From Arthonia radiata (taxonomy: Eukaryota > Ascomycota > Arthoniomycetes > Arthoniales > Arthoniaceae), in NCBI GenBank assembly GCA_002989075.1, contig PSQN01000002.1, forward strand, positions 1,318,097-1,382,096: a DNA stretch of 64,000 nt, read 5' to 3'. Made by a program: the position numbers and the translations under genes. The notes below the pieces were generated by a model. That model was given only the letters and a program-made list of their open reading frames with translations, was not told where the DNA came from and made no database searches. Positions 36,325 to 46,572 of the stretch are shown in pieces (within the stretch, counting starts at the first letter, position 1; every line of letters begins with the position of its first letter).

Positions 36325-38465
36325 ACTGAAGGTAAGCTACGTGCATGCAACATCAAGTAAGCTTGATGATGCAATCCTCGTACTCGTGTGATGTGACTCG
36401 TACTCCTCATGGACTGGACGTTATGGGCTGGACGTCATGGACTGGACGTTATGGACTGGACGACTGGACACGGTCCCGGCAACGACCTCATCAAATGTTG
36501 AGGTCTCTTTCGATGCGATTTCTTTGTCTTTTCGCAACATCTGGTAATCAGGTGGCAAGTCATCTTGCATTCTCTACTGGGCAATGAGTCCTGCACAGCT
36601 TTCTATCTAGAGATAGCTGGAGGACATTCTGAATGACGGCAATTGCAATGTTCAATGGTCGGAGGAAGCATGGTGGTCAATTCAGGCCTGGGGGCAGATT
36701 TTCGGATCAACACGGGTCAATGACGGCCTAAATCGTGAGTCTCCGCCGGCAAAGACTATCATCTACACAACGCCCGCGATGAACCTGCGCTACATGTTCT
36801 GCTGAACTTTACGACGAAATGCCCACGACGGCAGTACTACATCTACGTTATAATAACATGTCGACTTTAACCCCAGTACGACCCCAGCACCCACCCACAG
36901 CACCCTTCTTCGTGGTCGTCACCTCAGCATTCACGGACGACCGAATACGACCCGGTTGGATACCAGCTTGGGATTTCACGTCGACACCAGCACCTTCACC
37001 TTACCCGTTCACCTTCACACACAGCACACCCCTCGCTCTCCACGAAGAAAGCCATCCAGCACACGACTCGCTTTTCACGAAAAACGCCATCTCATACACG
37101 ACTCGATTACACCAAGCCGCTCAGACGAACCGCACCTGCATGGACAACGGCATGGGATGAATGGGACACGGCGTAGGCGGATTTCTGGGAGGTCTTCTAG
37201 CGATGGACGGATGCGACAGATTTCAGCATGCGAAGGCGTTTCTATCATACCATCGCCGATGGACTTGGCCATCGTCTTGAGATAGGCTACTGTGTTAATC
37301 GGATAAAAGTCTCTGATGAGCGTACCGGTCTTCTTATTCCAGTATCTGTGACCTGTCGACATGCTGCCTTTGCTGTCGTAAGTTTCTCTGTAGGCATGGT
37401 TCATCGTTCTCCGTACCTTCCCGTCTATCGCACGCTGCTGGGAGTACACGCTTCGTGCTTTGGTTGAACACAGTTCCAGTAGTGCCTGCACAATATCTCA
37501 TCTTTCCAACGCAGCGCTGCTGGCCGTCCTTTGCGCCTTCCCGGCTCTGCCTCTACCGCATCCTAGCGCTCTCTCTACTGCATCACAGCGCTCTCTCTGC
37601 TCCAATCTTATAGTACCCCACAATCCATCTTCCGTCCCACGATCGCCGTGGGAGAAAGACGAAAGCACGACGGTGCGTGCGATGAAGAACAGTGGGTAGC
37701 GTGAAGCGTAGAGGCGTTGTGTGGAAGTGTGGAGGTGTTGCGGGAAGTGTGGAGGTAGTTCTTAGGAGTCCCGGAGGCGTGGCAGCGGAGAGGGTGGAGG
37801 CGTGGCAGCAAAGGGAGTGTATGCTATCCACCCCACGAGCGCAGAGATCTTGCATCGGCGAGTGGCGGCATTGGGCGTACGGACGTGGCAATTGTGCGAG
37901 TATGGAAAGCTGGTAGCTCGCAGAAGTTTACAGCGCAGGCGGGTGCGGAGTGGAGAGGTGGATTGTGCCGCTTGGGTGTATTGTGCGTAGTAAGACGGTG
38001 GAAGCGGAGGTAGTGCGGAAGTGGAGGTGGGGGTGGAGGCATGGCGTAATTGCGACTGTGAGGAGCGAGTTATGTTAGGAAAGGTTTGGCGTTGGGAATG
38101 TGGGATACGTGTGCTATGGAGTGGATGAGGTTTGAGAGGGATGGAGAGGAGGGCATGTTGAGGCTGAGATGGTTGCGGCTCACAGCATCATCCTTCGATT
38201 GAACAGCAGAGGGTCTACAGAGGATGGCGCCTCCTTGCGGAGGAAGACGTTGATTTTGCGCAGCAATGGGTACTGGATGATGGCGCTGACCGTTGATTCA
38301 GTGGACTGTTTGGTTTCCTGCTAGCCGCTATGCTATACTGATGATGCGAGCAGTCCATATGTTGGTGATGCATCCGTCCGCCAGCTGACACATTTGCCGC
38401 TACTAGAAGGCGGCCAGCTCACTCGTCCGGTGGCTTGTTTGTCCACCAGCTCGCCTCCCCCCGGC
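36325..38465. other. Long intergenic region, 2.1 kb
   Basis: Holds a 14-bp minisatellite (separate entry), a G-rich degenerate stretch at 37700-38050 (recurring GTGGAGG and GGCGTGG), and a weak two-exon candidate on the minus strand at about 37100-37440 discussed in the findings. No gene is called. Confidence 0.35.
36409..36464 (+). repeat. Minisatellite, four 14-bp units
   Basis: Unit ATGGACTGGACGTT is repeated four times head to tail (36409, 36423, 36437, 36451) with one to two changes in units 2 and 4, followed by a partial unit. It lies just after the Cla4 stop codon, in its 3' flank. Confidence 0.85.
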
Positions 38466-38945
38466 TCATCGACCCCCCAACCGCGCATTCACCTCCCGCC
38501 TCTCCTCATCCTCCTCCTCGGTTCCTCTCTCCCTTTCCCACTTCGCGCGATCCCAGAACGGATGACTATGCGCGGGGATCTCATGTCCATGGTCATGCAC
38601 GAGGAAGTCCTCCAGTTTGGCGATGGTGGATTTGATGCTGCTTTTGTTAGCTTCTCCCTGATCAATTAGATGTGCTTTCTTATTAATCCATCTGGTTATC
38701 ATTTCATTTGGACGTGATGGTGAACGCAGCGGGAAAATGTTTGGGACTGGTGAACGCAGCGGAAATGAGGGGAAGGTGGAGTTAGAGACGTACGACGCGA
38801 TATACTCCCTGTGACGGGGAATGTTAGGCTTGTTCTCGTTCTGGTGGTTTTTTCGATCAAAGGCGGCGCGCTCGAGCTCCGAGTGGGCTTCGGCGTGCTC
38901 TTTGAGGCATTGGTCGAGGTTGTCGTGGGGGTCGGGGGTGGACAT
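38466..38945 (-). CDS. Small helical protein, array member 1
   Basis: Unrecognised. Exon 1 is 38945-38794 and exon 2 is 38640-38466, with a 153-nt intron (donor GTACGT, acceptor AAAAG) giving 108 aa. The intron length is a multiple of three, so an unspliced 159-aa reading frame is also open. The intron has a 15-bp direct repeat (TGGTGAACGCAGCGG at 38718 and 38748). Exon 1 is a charged helical segment (LKEHAEAHSELERAAFDRK). The splice junction, phase 2, leads to SIKSTIAKLEDFLVHDHGH, then HPFWDRAKW and an acidic tail. The position and phase of the intron, and the amphipathic helix following it, recur in the four other small minus-strand genes up to 45.9 kb, which suggests a family. No signal peptide. 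Confidence 0.5.
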   Translation of the reverse strand: MSTPDPHDNLDQCLKEHAEAHSELERAAFDRKNHQNENKPNIPRHREYIASYVSNSTFPSFPLRSPVPNIFPLRSPSRPNEMITRWINKKAHLIDQGEANKSSIKSTIAKLEDFLVHDHGHEIPAHSHPFWDRAKWERERGTEEEDEERREVNARLGGR

Positions 38946-39903
38946 GGTGGGCGAGCGGACTGTCGAAGCGCTTTTGTGGTGTAGATAGAGCGGTTGGGCG
39001 TGTGTGCGGTGCTGAGCTGGTGTCGGCGGGTTTGACGAAAGTAGAGGGAGGCTTGGTGCTCTTTAAGTGCAAGACGCGGATGATATGGACGAGAGGGGCT
39101 GCATAGGTGCACCGTAATGAAAATGGACTATGAGACGTGTACGCAAGAGATCAAAACGCTACATATTCCGTCGCGTGATGAGCCGTAAGCGGTTGAGTGT
39201 GATTGTGATGGTTCTCGTGGTGGTGACCTTTACGGGGCAATGAGCGATGGTGCGGTATGTTGAGACATGCCGCGCCATTTTGATCTCGCTTGCTCGTACG
39301 CGTTCAAGAAGGCACGATGATGTGCATGGGACATCATCATTGCACCGCTTCCGCTGGCAGGATGAGTGAGGTGCACGTGAGCGGATCTAGTTAGTTACAG
39401 ATGCATTGGCGCTGGCTGCAGTGACAGTCACCGTGCGTTGGGAAGTTACGTTCTTGCTACATGAGAGGGAAGAGAATGATAATGGGACTTGGTAGCAGGA
39501 AGCACGGTCGAAGAGGAAATCGAAGGGATAGTGGGGAAGGCATGGCAGTTCGCCGTCGAGCGAGTCTTGGTCTTACTCGGAAAATTTCCCAAGGCGAAGT
39601 GGTCTGTCGGAAATAGTGGGCAAGAGACACAGTGAGTAGGCTCAGAGAAGAGAACGAGAGAACAAGCGATCGTTACAAAACAACCTCACAGGGCTACTGC
39701 TGACAAGACCGTCGTCGCGGCCATTGCCCAGCCAGCCCGTTTCGGTCCCATGGACGTTCTTCATCGATCTGTTAATTCTGTCTTTGCGAGTAAGAGGAAT
39801 GATATTGGGGTACATGGCTTCGAGGCATGAGATGCACGTCTCCACACCGAGTTCGAAACAGGCATGCCTCGAGCTCTGCCCACAGCCTATTTCCGCTCCC
39901 TCC
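38946..39903. other. Spacer in small-gene array
   Basis: Promoter side of array member 1 and 3' flank of member 2. From about 39640 the sequence becomes similar to 41680 onward (segmental duplication). No other exon supported. Confidence 0.4.
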
Positions 39904-40846
39904 TCATTCTTTTTCATGTTTTTCAAACGTGTTTATGAGATCCTTGAGCATTCTGATTGTTTTTTTCTGTCTGCTGGCCGTTAGAAGTGCGGTACGGCAA
40001 GCGGGCTGAGATAGGAGAGAAGGCAGACATAGAGCGCCACGGCACAGAGAACCAGCCATGTGTTGTCTAGGTAGGAGGGAAAGAATATACGAAGGGTGTT
40101 ATGGAAACGAAGCTGCACTTACGATGCCGCGGATTCCGCATGCGAGGTCGTGTCAGCACCGGCGTTCTCCATCGTCTTCTTATGACTCAGTGTTTGGGCG
40201 AGATCCGTCTTTGCTGTCTTGAGCTTTGTAAGGGCCTCACCCTTAGTACGAATGATATCGCTCATGGTTGCTTGAGATGAGGTTGTTTGATGGCGAGTGC
40301 GCTGATATGTGAGTATGGTAATACTTAGTCGGTGGCTTTATGTATGTTTCTAGCCGAGCAATGATCTACGAGCAATTTATCTTCTTGACGGAGGGCAGTT
40401 AATAAATGGGGGCCTAAAGCGTTGCGCGAACGTGTAGTAGACAAGTATACGGCGCAAATTGGTCTCTTGTGGGCATACCAAAGCACGACCGGGAAAACGT
40501 GAGTCTGCAGGCTTTCTGTCTTACAATGGGGGCAGAGTCAGTTTGTTGGCTCGACCTTTGGAAGTAGCAGAATCGGGCAACCTCTGAAGATTCTAACACG
40601 ATATATGTGCTCTCTGCTCCAGACGAGGCGCGTTGTGCGAGGGCGTCGCTGGGTCAGTTCATCACCAAACATCCGTGACGCATCAGTTTATGGCTTCGAA
40701 TGGCAGCGATCGAAATTATGTTACCCCGGCGGCGCTGTAGATAGGATTACAAATGCTACGTATGCATTGCAGTTTTCGAGCTTGAGGGGCTTGACGGTTG
40801 TACAACGCAAACGTGTGGCCTTGCTGAAAATGCATGGCGGCTGAAA
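39640..40846. repeat. Segmental duplication, unit 1
   Basis: This stretch aligns in the same order with 41680-42960. Shared strings include CTTCGAGG-ATGAGATGCACGTCT (near 39818 and 41830), GGCCGTTAGA (near 39976 and 41996), TAATACTTAGTC (near 40320 and 42320), and CTTGAGG-GCTTGACGG (near 40781 and 42894). The small genes at 40 and 42 kb sit at corresponding positions. Similarity is patchy, so the duplication is old. Confidence 0.65.
39904..40265 (-). CDS. Small helical protein, array member 2
   Basis: Unrecognised. Exon 1 is 40265-40123 (GTAAGT donor), exon 2 is 39970-39904, with a 152-nt phase-2 intron, giving 69 aa. Exon 1 encodes MSDIIRTKGEALTKLKTAKTDL, a lysine-rich helix, then the block GADTTSHAE. 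Exon 2 encodes KKTIRMLKDLINTFEKHEKE. It is clearly paralogous to member 3 at 42 kb: both start MSD, share G-x-DTT-x3-E before the intron and TI-x2-(L/I)-K-x-L-(I/L) after it, and their flanking DNA is also similar. No signal peptide or membrane span; a cytosolic or nuclear helical protein is likely. It is too short for standard gene finders. Confidence 0.55.
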
Positions 40847-40847
40847 C
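40266..40847. other. Spacer upstream of array member 2
   Basis: Promoter side of array member 2, part of the duplicated block. No other exon seen. Confidence 0.4.
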
Positions 40848-40973
40848 CTTGCCGGGTCGCGGAACCTTCTCCGCCTAGGACCCTCATCTGCAGATTTCCG
40901 CCCCACTCAAACCCCTAAAATTCACTCAAGGAAAGGGAGTTTGGGGGCAAAAAGACCCCGAATGCCCGGCAAG
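40848..40973. mobile_element. Candidate MITE-like element, copy B
   Basis: 126 bp bounded by a perfect 9-bp inverted repeat, CTTGCCGGG at 40848 and CCCGGCAAG at 40965. No clear target-site duplication. The left 20 bp and an inner 60-bp block match copy A in the intron at 22.0 kb. No coding capacity. It sits between the two duplicated small-gene units but does not appear in unit 2. Confidence 0.5.
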
Positions 40974-41920
40974 ATACCTTGGCATGCACATTATTTAACC
41001 CTACCTCAAAGGATTGCCCATTCGGTAAGTCGCCTGTACAGTCTAAGAGCGAAGGACGAGAATAAGAGAGACGAGAGAGAGATGGTAGCTGCGGAAACAG
41101 ATCGCGGGTGTGCCTGCGCTGATATATAGCAAAGGAAGAGCGTACAAATGATAGGAATACGCCATTCTCGTCGAGCAAAGGGCCGTACCTGGCTAAGCAT
41201 GGGTCTGGGAGGCCGCGTGTTTCTGGTTCAATGGGTGATACTATGCTACTGGGACATGTTCAGCAATGCTCCTACACCTTGGCTGTACCATTTCATGGAA
41301 ACGCCCGGAGCTTGCCAGACATGTGGACTGGTCCTCTCTGGGGCCGCGCCGTGCTTTTGATCAGCGGCTCAGGTGCAGATGAGTAAGTTTAAGAGGGTAC
41401 CAACATCTTTGAACCCTTTGCAATCTCATGGTCGAGAATCTATATTGATGGGATCGATCATGTAATGGAAATGGACAACGCGAAAAGCAGAGGTAGAGAC
41501 AGGATCAAGGAGAGAGAAATAAGTGTGTAGAAGGAAATGACACTGTGAATGGCTGAGAATATTGGACCATTCTATTACATGTCAACCATCGAGAATTGAT
41601 TTTGATTGTCAGCTTTGATCGGGTGGAGCGTTAGAGAAAGATATGAGCCAGGGGGTCAGCGAGAGAGAGGGCTCATCTGATTAGGTACTTAGGAACAGAC
41701 GCTGGCAAGCAACAAGAGTGGTCATTGTGGTCATTGCCTTGGCAGCCAAGTTTGATATGCGGGCTACTCCTCTCTATCTGCCATTGCTTGTCATTGTGGG
41801 ACAGAAGGAATGATACCCGGGCAACAGGCTTCGAGGTATGAGATGCACGTCTTTGTGTGTTTGCTTCGAGACGGGCATGCCTCCCCCTTGTGACGCTGCA
41901 CACTATCGATTCCCACTTTT
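40974..41920. other. Spacer between duplicated units
   Basis: No gene supported. The second duplicated unit begins near 41680. Confidence 0.4.
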
Positions 41921-42960
41921 CTAGCCTTTGTGGCCTGTATGAGTAATGAATTCTAGCAATTTCTTAATTTCGTGGATAGTTCCGTGCAGTCTATTGGCCG
42001 TTAGATACGCGGTGACAGGAGCAATCTAGTGATAAGAAAGGAAAGCGCAAAGCGCCCAACTCCAATCGAGTGGTCTGGTGGGTATGAGGGAAGCGAAGCA
42101 AGAGGGAGACGAAGCTATACTTACGCATGAAGGTACTCATCCTGCGCCGTCGTGTCACCGCCGTACGCCTCTATCTCCTTCTTGCGACCCGATACTGCGT
42201 CGACTTCACGCTCTTTTTCCTTGAGCTTGGCATGATAATCTGTGTTGTCACTCATAGTTGCTGTGGAAGTGATGCCGGTCGATGGTAAGTAAAGATACTG
42301 ACAGGTGAATGCGCTAATACTTAGTCCTTGGTAATGTGCTGCTTCGTCTGGTTTGACTCTCTCCAGCCGAGTGACGACTGGCAAAGGACTTTATAGTCAT
42401 GACGGCAGGCGGAAAGCTGATAATGTCATAATCCAGGCCTTGTGCAGACATGTAGTGAACAAGTATGCGGAGCGATGTTGTCTGTGGATAGCGTTATAAA
42501 GCACGGTTGATATAACACGGGGTCGTACTCTGGCGGCTTCCGGTCCTAACCACGATGCAATAGAGATGGGATATGGTGAATAGAGCCGCATTCGCAAATT
42601 TGGAGGCGATACCTATGTCGTTGTTGTGAGACCCGGCTCCGTACGCGGAGATTATGGCTAGGAAAGCACTTGCGCTGTCGGCTTTTGATACTGGGTTGCA
42701 AAGCTGAATCGAGCTGAACCCAGGTGAAACCGTTGATCTGACGCATTTGTTCGGATGTTTCAGCTTGTAAAATAACCCACGACACGCTAGTCAATGACTG
42801 AAACGTTTGTATGGCATCGAGTGACGTCGTTTCATTGAGGCGGCGGAAACCCGCAGATGAACTCGAGTATACGGCCGCTACGTGTATGTTTCACTTGAGG
42901 CGCTTGACGGCCGGACAAAAAAAACGTATGGTTTTGCTGAGATCAGACGCATGGTATCTC
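41680..42960. repeat. Segmental duplication, unit 2
   Basis: Counterpart of 39640-40846; see that entry for the shared blocks. It contains array member 3 and about 0.7 kb of its upstream sequence. Confidence 0.65.
41921..42255 (-). CDS. Small helical protein, array member 3
   Basis: Unrecognised, paralogue of member 2. Exon 1 is 42255-42125 (GTAAGT donor) and exon 2 is 41990-41921, with a 134-nt phase-2 intron, giving 66 aa. Exon 1 encodes MSDNTDYHAKLKEKEREVD and the block YGGDTTAQDEYLHA. Exon 2 encodes TIHEIKKLLEFITHTGHKG. Lysine/glutamate-rich and probably one or two helices. Without splicing the frame ends at once after the donor, so the second exon rests on its similarity in position, phase and sequence to member 2. 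Confidence 0.55.
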
Positions 42961-43669
42961 AAACAGACCGGGTCGTGCAATAGCCATAATGGCAGCTCAT
43001 AGTCAAACAATTTCACACTACGATGGAGACTAAAAAGAGCCCCAGATTCTGAGACTCTCAGAGGATGACCGTGTAGAGCGGCCAGAGATCGAAAGTGCAG
43101 CTCTTCCGTTATGCTGCGTAAGCCTCTGTGATTTGAGCGTACGCCGTGGCACGATGAAGTCAAAAGCGGATGCCAAAACAATGGAAGATCTCTAGCGAGG
43201 TTTCAGTAATTCGAGAGAGGCAACCTTGCAGACACGATTGAGTCAGACGAAAAGATTGCCGGAGGATGCGCATCAGTGCAATAAAGGGAGAAGAAGTGAG
43301 AGGCGTGAAAGATCAGATTGGAAGGAAGGGCAAGGCTTGGCGAGGACCTGCTCTCCATCGGAGAAAAATTGTTGGTCAGTACTAAAGTATCGTCGCGCTC
43401 GACCAATGAACAATGGTCTTGATGCAGACGCGCAATTTCAGAGGGGGACAAGTGTATCGTGCATTTCAGAGTTGTCGTAGACTAGGCAGAGCAGACGCAA
43501 GCGATACGACAGAGAGGACCATCTCCGAAGAGGGTTTTCGTCTCGAACAAGACGACCATCCTCTGAGTGTCACTGGGAACGCGGCGAGATTGATGCCGCC
43601 GCTGTGCAGACTGCGATTGCGCCTCCCACCTCATCGCTTCTATAGTATCCTACCTGCATCGAGCCTGCT
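42256..43669. other. Spacer in small-gene array
   Basis: Upstream flank of member 3 (duplicated block to about 42960), then 3' flank of member 4. No other gene supported. Confidence 0.4.
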
Positions 43670-43965
43670 TCAATCGCCGTGCCACTCTTTTTCGTGAGCA
43701 AGGCCATACCTAGGAAGTGGCTTTTCCAAGTCCTTCATGCATTGCTCCACATGCTCTAGTACGTTCTTGACCGAAAACCTACGCTCGCGTCAGCGAAAGC
43801 CTGCCAACACAGCGTGTGGTAGCGGTACTTTTTTCTTTCTTTGTCGAAGTTCCAGCCTTCTTTAGTCTCCTCTTCCAGCTGAGCATATTGATGGTGGAGA
43901 GACTTGTGGTTCTTCTCGAAGTACTCCGGGTCGTGCTTATCATTACACTCGGGGTATAGTGGCAT
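43670..43965 (-). CDS. Small helical protein, array member 4
   Basis: Unrecognised. Exon 1 is 43965-43829 and exon 2 is 43778-43670, with a 50-nt phase-2 intron (donor GTACCG, branch GCTGACG, acceptor GTAG), giving 81 aa. Exon 1 encodes MPLYPECNDKHDPEYFEKNHK and a Glu/Lys-rich helix. Exon 2 encodes FSVKNVLEHVEQCMKDLEKP then LPRYGLAHEKEWHGD. The placement of an amphipathic helix directly after a phase-2 intron, and the His/Trp-bearing end, resemble members 1 and 5. Sequence identity is low, so membership is an inference from structure. Confidence 0.45.
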
Positions 43966-45516
43966 GATTGCTGAGACCGTCCTCGGGGAGGGTTTGACAG
44001 AGATGTACGGCTGGGAGCCTAGACAGGATGGCCGATATCTTCGAAAGTCGTAAGGAGTTTATGTGTTCTGCTTGTTGGGGAAGAGTCGGTGCAGTGGGCC
44101 GCGACCCTGGATTTATCTTCCAGCTCAAGGCGGACACGTCGCCGTTGGCGGCAGGCGCTCATGACGTACGTAGCTGACACATGTGCGAATATGTCGTTCG
44201 AATAGACGGCTAGTGTGGCTTTCGCATGATATACGATATCCGTATGCCAGCTCAGCAGGTTATCGAAGACTTCCTGTCTTCTCGCTGAGGAAGCAATTAT
44301 CCACACAGATTCTCACCGCAAGCAGCTGATAGGTAAAGGACATCTGGTGCTGTTCTCCGGTCAGCTTGTTTTGAATCGCAAAGCACGGGGCAGATAAAGG
44401 CGCTGATTTTCTGAAGCTACTGCTGCACTCCGGTCATTGTCCAGTATCCGAGGCTTATGGGCGGGCAGATCCGAGGACGAGATTAAAGCAGATCCCATGG
44501 TCAATGTGTCTACTCCGACCGGGATGCTCATGAGAGATTGGTGTCTGCTCGGACGCGATTAGAGCCACGTCGCTTTCGCGAAGCGCTCGAAGCTGAGATC
44601 GAACATTATGGGTCGCAAGTTCGCACGTAGAACCGCAACGGATCCAGAAATAACCTAAAAATGAGCAAACTACCCATCGGCTTGTCGCCCGATGATGTTT
44701 CACTTCATCCGTGTCTGCGTAGTTGACACGGCATCGTACATTCAAATAGGTCGATTAGGCGATGCTTTGACTCGGGCTAACATCAACGACACGCGGATGT
44801 TAGAGATTTCAGATATTACTTGGACATCTGTCGTTGAGCGTCGATTCCTCGACTACAAAAGCTTTCTTTCCGCGTGGAAGAGTGTTTTTGAAGACCGAGA
44901 AGTCGGAAGCTGGAAGGGGAAGCTGAAGCACGTATGACCGAGCGCGCCGAGAGTAGGCATACTTGCGATATAATTAATTGACACAATGAGGGCACAAGAG
45001 GAATGCAGCGAGGCCGAAATGAGAAAGGAAAAGAAGGAGTGAAAGCGAGGCGTTGGGAATGAATGAAGGAGAACGGAGTTGATGGGAAGCGCGAAGGAAG
45101 GCTTGGCGACGTCCGAAGCTATTTCTCTGAAAACCTTCTGCCAACACACCTTCACACTTCTATATTCCGTCTAGAGAATGGGATAATAATCTTGTTGGAA
45201 TACTTTGTATGCGCGTACGGGGACCAACGCGACAGTACATGTAACTGCTCAGTCGAATTGTCTCGTTCATAGCCTCGCGCCACGCTATGCTGGAGAACTC
45301 GAACCATCAGCAATCTCGCAGCCCATGTGCAAAAAACAATGGGCATAGATAGTACACATTCTTTTGATGACGCCTCAGGATCTGACCCGCCGACAACATC
45401 GCACGAGCTAGTTACGCAGCTTGCCAGCCACTTGGATATCACCGCTTCCTCCATATTCCGGTGCACGCATCAGTGCCCTAGCCATCGCCCTCGTGGAAGT
45501 GCACGACCGCTGTCCG
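43966..45516. other. Spacer in small-gene array
   Basis: No gene supported. A minus-strand stretch near 44200-44270 (after an AG, reading EVFDNLLSWHTDIVYHAK) looks like an isolated second exon of the small-gene family, but I found no matching first exon. Confidence 0.35.
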
Positions 45517-45918
45517 CTAATCATGCTTGAACTGTTGCCACTTCGGATGGGAAAGTCCCTTCTCATGGAACCATCCCGAAAGGAGATCTACTATCCCCTC
45601 TTGCCTGTACACAACGTCAATCGATAAGATAAACAACAGTTGCAATAGGCGTACATACACTTCCGCTTTTTTGGCGTCGTATTCATTCCCGTTTTTTGAA
45701 TAATCGTGCCTGAATTTGGAGAGCTTATGCGACTCATCGTGGTGTTGTTTCACCCTAGCCATTGTTTCCACTCTGCCTTCATGCACGCCGGCCTGCCTCC
45801 CTTCTTGCGTTCCGGCCTGTCTTCCGGCCTCATGGGCTTGGCCGAGCGCGGCTTGGTAGGGGTCATGCCCGTATGGATCATGCCCGTATGGTTGACCGTA
45901 TGGATGACCGTATGACAT
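45517..45918 (-). CDS. Small His/Gly/Tyr-rich protein, array member 5
   Basis: Unrecognised. Exon 1 is 45918-45659 and exon 2 is 45604-45517, with a 54-nt phase-2 intron (donor GTATGT, branch TTGACG, acceptor ACAG), giving 115 aa. The N-terminus repeats PYGHDPYGHDPY, then a Gln/Glu/Gly segment with repeated GRQAG, then a charged helix (KLSKFRHDYSKNGNEYDAKK). Exon 2 encodes VQEGIVDLLSGWFHEKGLSHPKWQQFK. The GYxH repeat recalls glycine-tyrosine-histidine-rich stress-related proteins, but I would not assign one. It shares intron phase, position and a following amphipathic helix with members 1-4. Confidence 0.5.
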   Translation of the reverse strand: MSYGHPYGQPYGHDPYGHDPYQAALGQAHEAGRQAGTQEGRQAGVHEGRVETMARVKQHHDESHKLSKFRHDYSKNGNEYDAKKAEVYVRLLQLLFILSIDVVYRQEGIVDLLSGWFHEKGLSHPKWQQFKHD

Positions 45919-46572
45919 TTTGGATACTGTTTCTGAATATTTGCTTGTGGGTGATCTTCGAAGCTCTCCTGGAACGGCTCTTATTTGCTGAATTTCTGTC
46001 TATCTAAGATGATTGCAAGAAACGTACTTATAGCCTGAGCATAAAGAACACGCATGAGTGGACACGAAGATGTCTCGAATGCCTACCATAAGCAGGCATT
46101 CAAAGTATGCCATACTGACGTCGAGGTCGCGCGTTCTTACATGAGACCGGACTAGCAGTCGATTTGACAATATGCTAGCCGTGGTGAGAGCTACTTGCGA
46201 GCCGGCGTCCCTTATAGCCATGACGAGAGGACAGTTGACAGACCATAATTGTCTCCTTGCTCGCGGAATAGCGCCGTAGATGCAGCAGATTGATGCCATA
46301 TTCATCTCTCGATGGTAGAGCATGGCGATGAGTGTGTTATCTGGGTAAAACGAAATACGCAATGCCAGATGCGGAGGGCCGGACAGAATAGGTGCATTGT
46401 GCGACACATTTGGGACGTCGACTGCGAAGCTGTATAATAAGCATGGCTGCATGCCAAGTAGCTGGCTTTTGTTGTGTTTGCATGAACAGCGGGTAAGGCA
46501 AGGCTATTGGTCTTTTCAATGAGGAACTGAGATTGTGGCGCACTGTCGAACAGAGATGTCAAGACTGACGTC
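45919..46572. other. Intergenic, 0.65 kb
   Basis: Promoter side of array member 5 and 3' flank of the Spb4 gene. Nothing else seen. Confidence 0.4.

Noticed and set aside
37692-38042. G-rich repeat stretch as a coding gene
   Set aside because: Frames on both strands are open only because of biased composition; no start context, motif or intron support.
38718-38762. CRISPR-like or functional direct repeat
   Set aside because: Only two copies of 15 bp, inside a predicted intron; no array structure.
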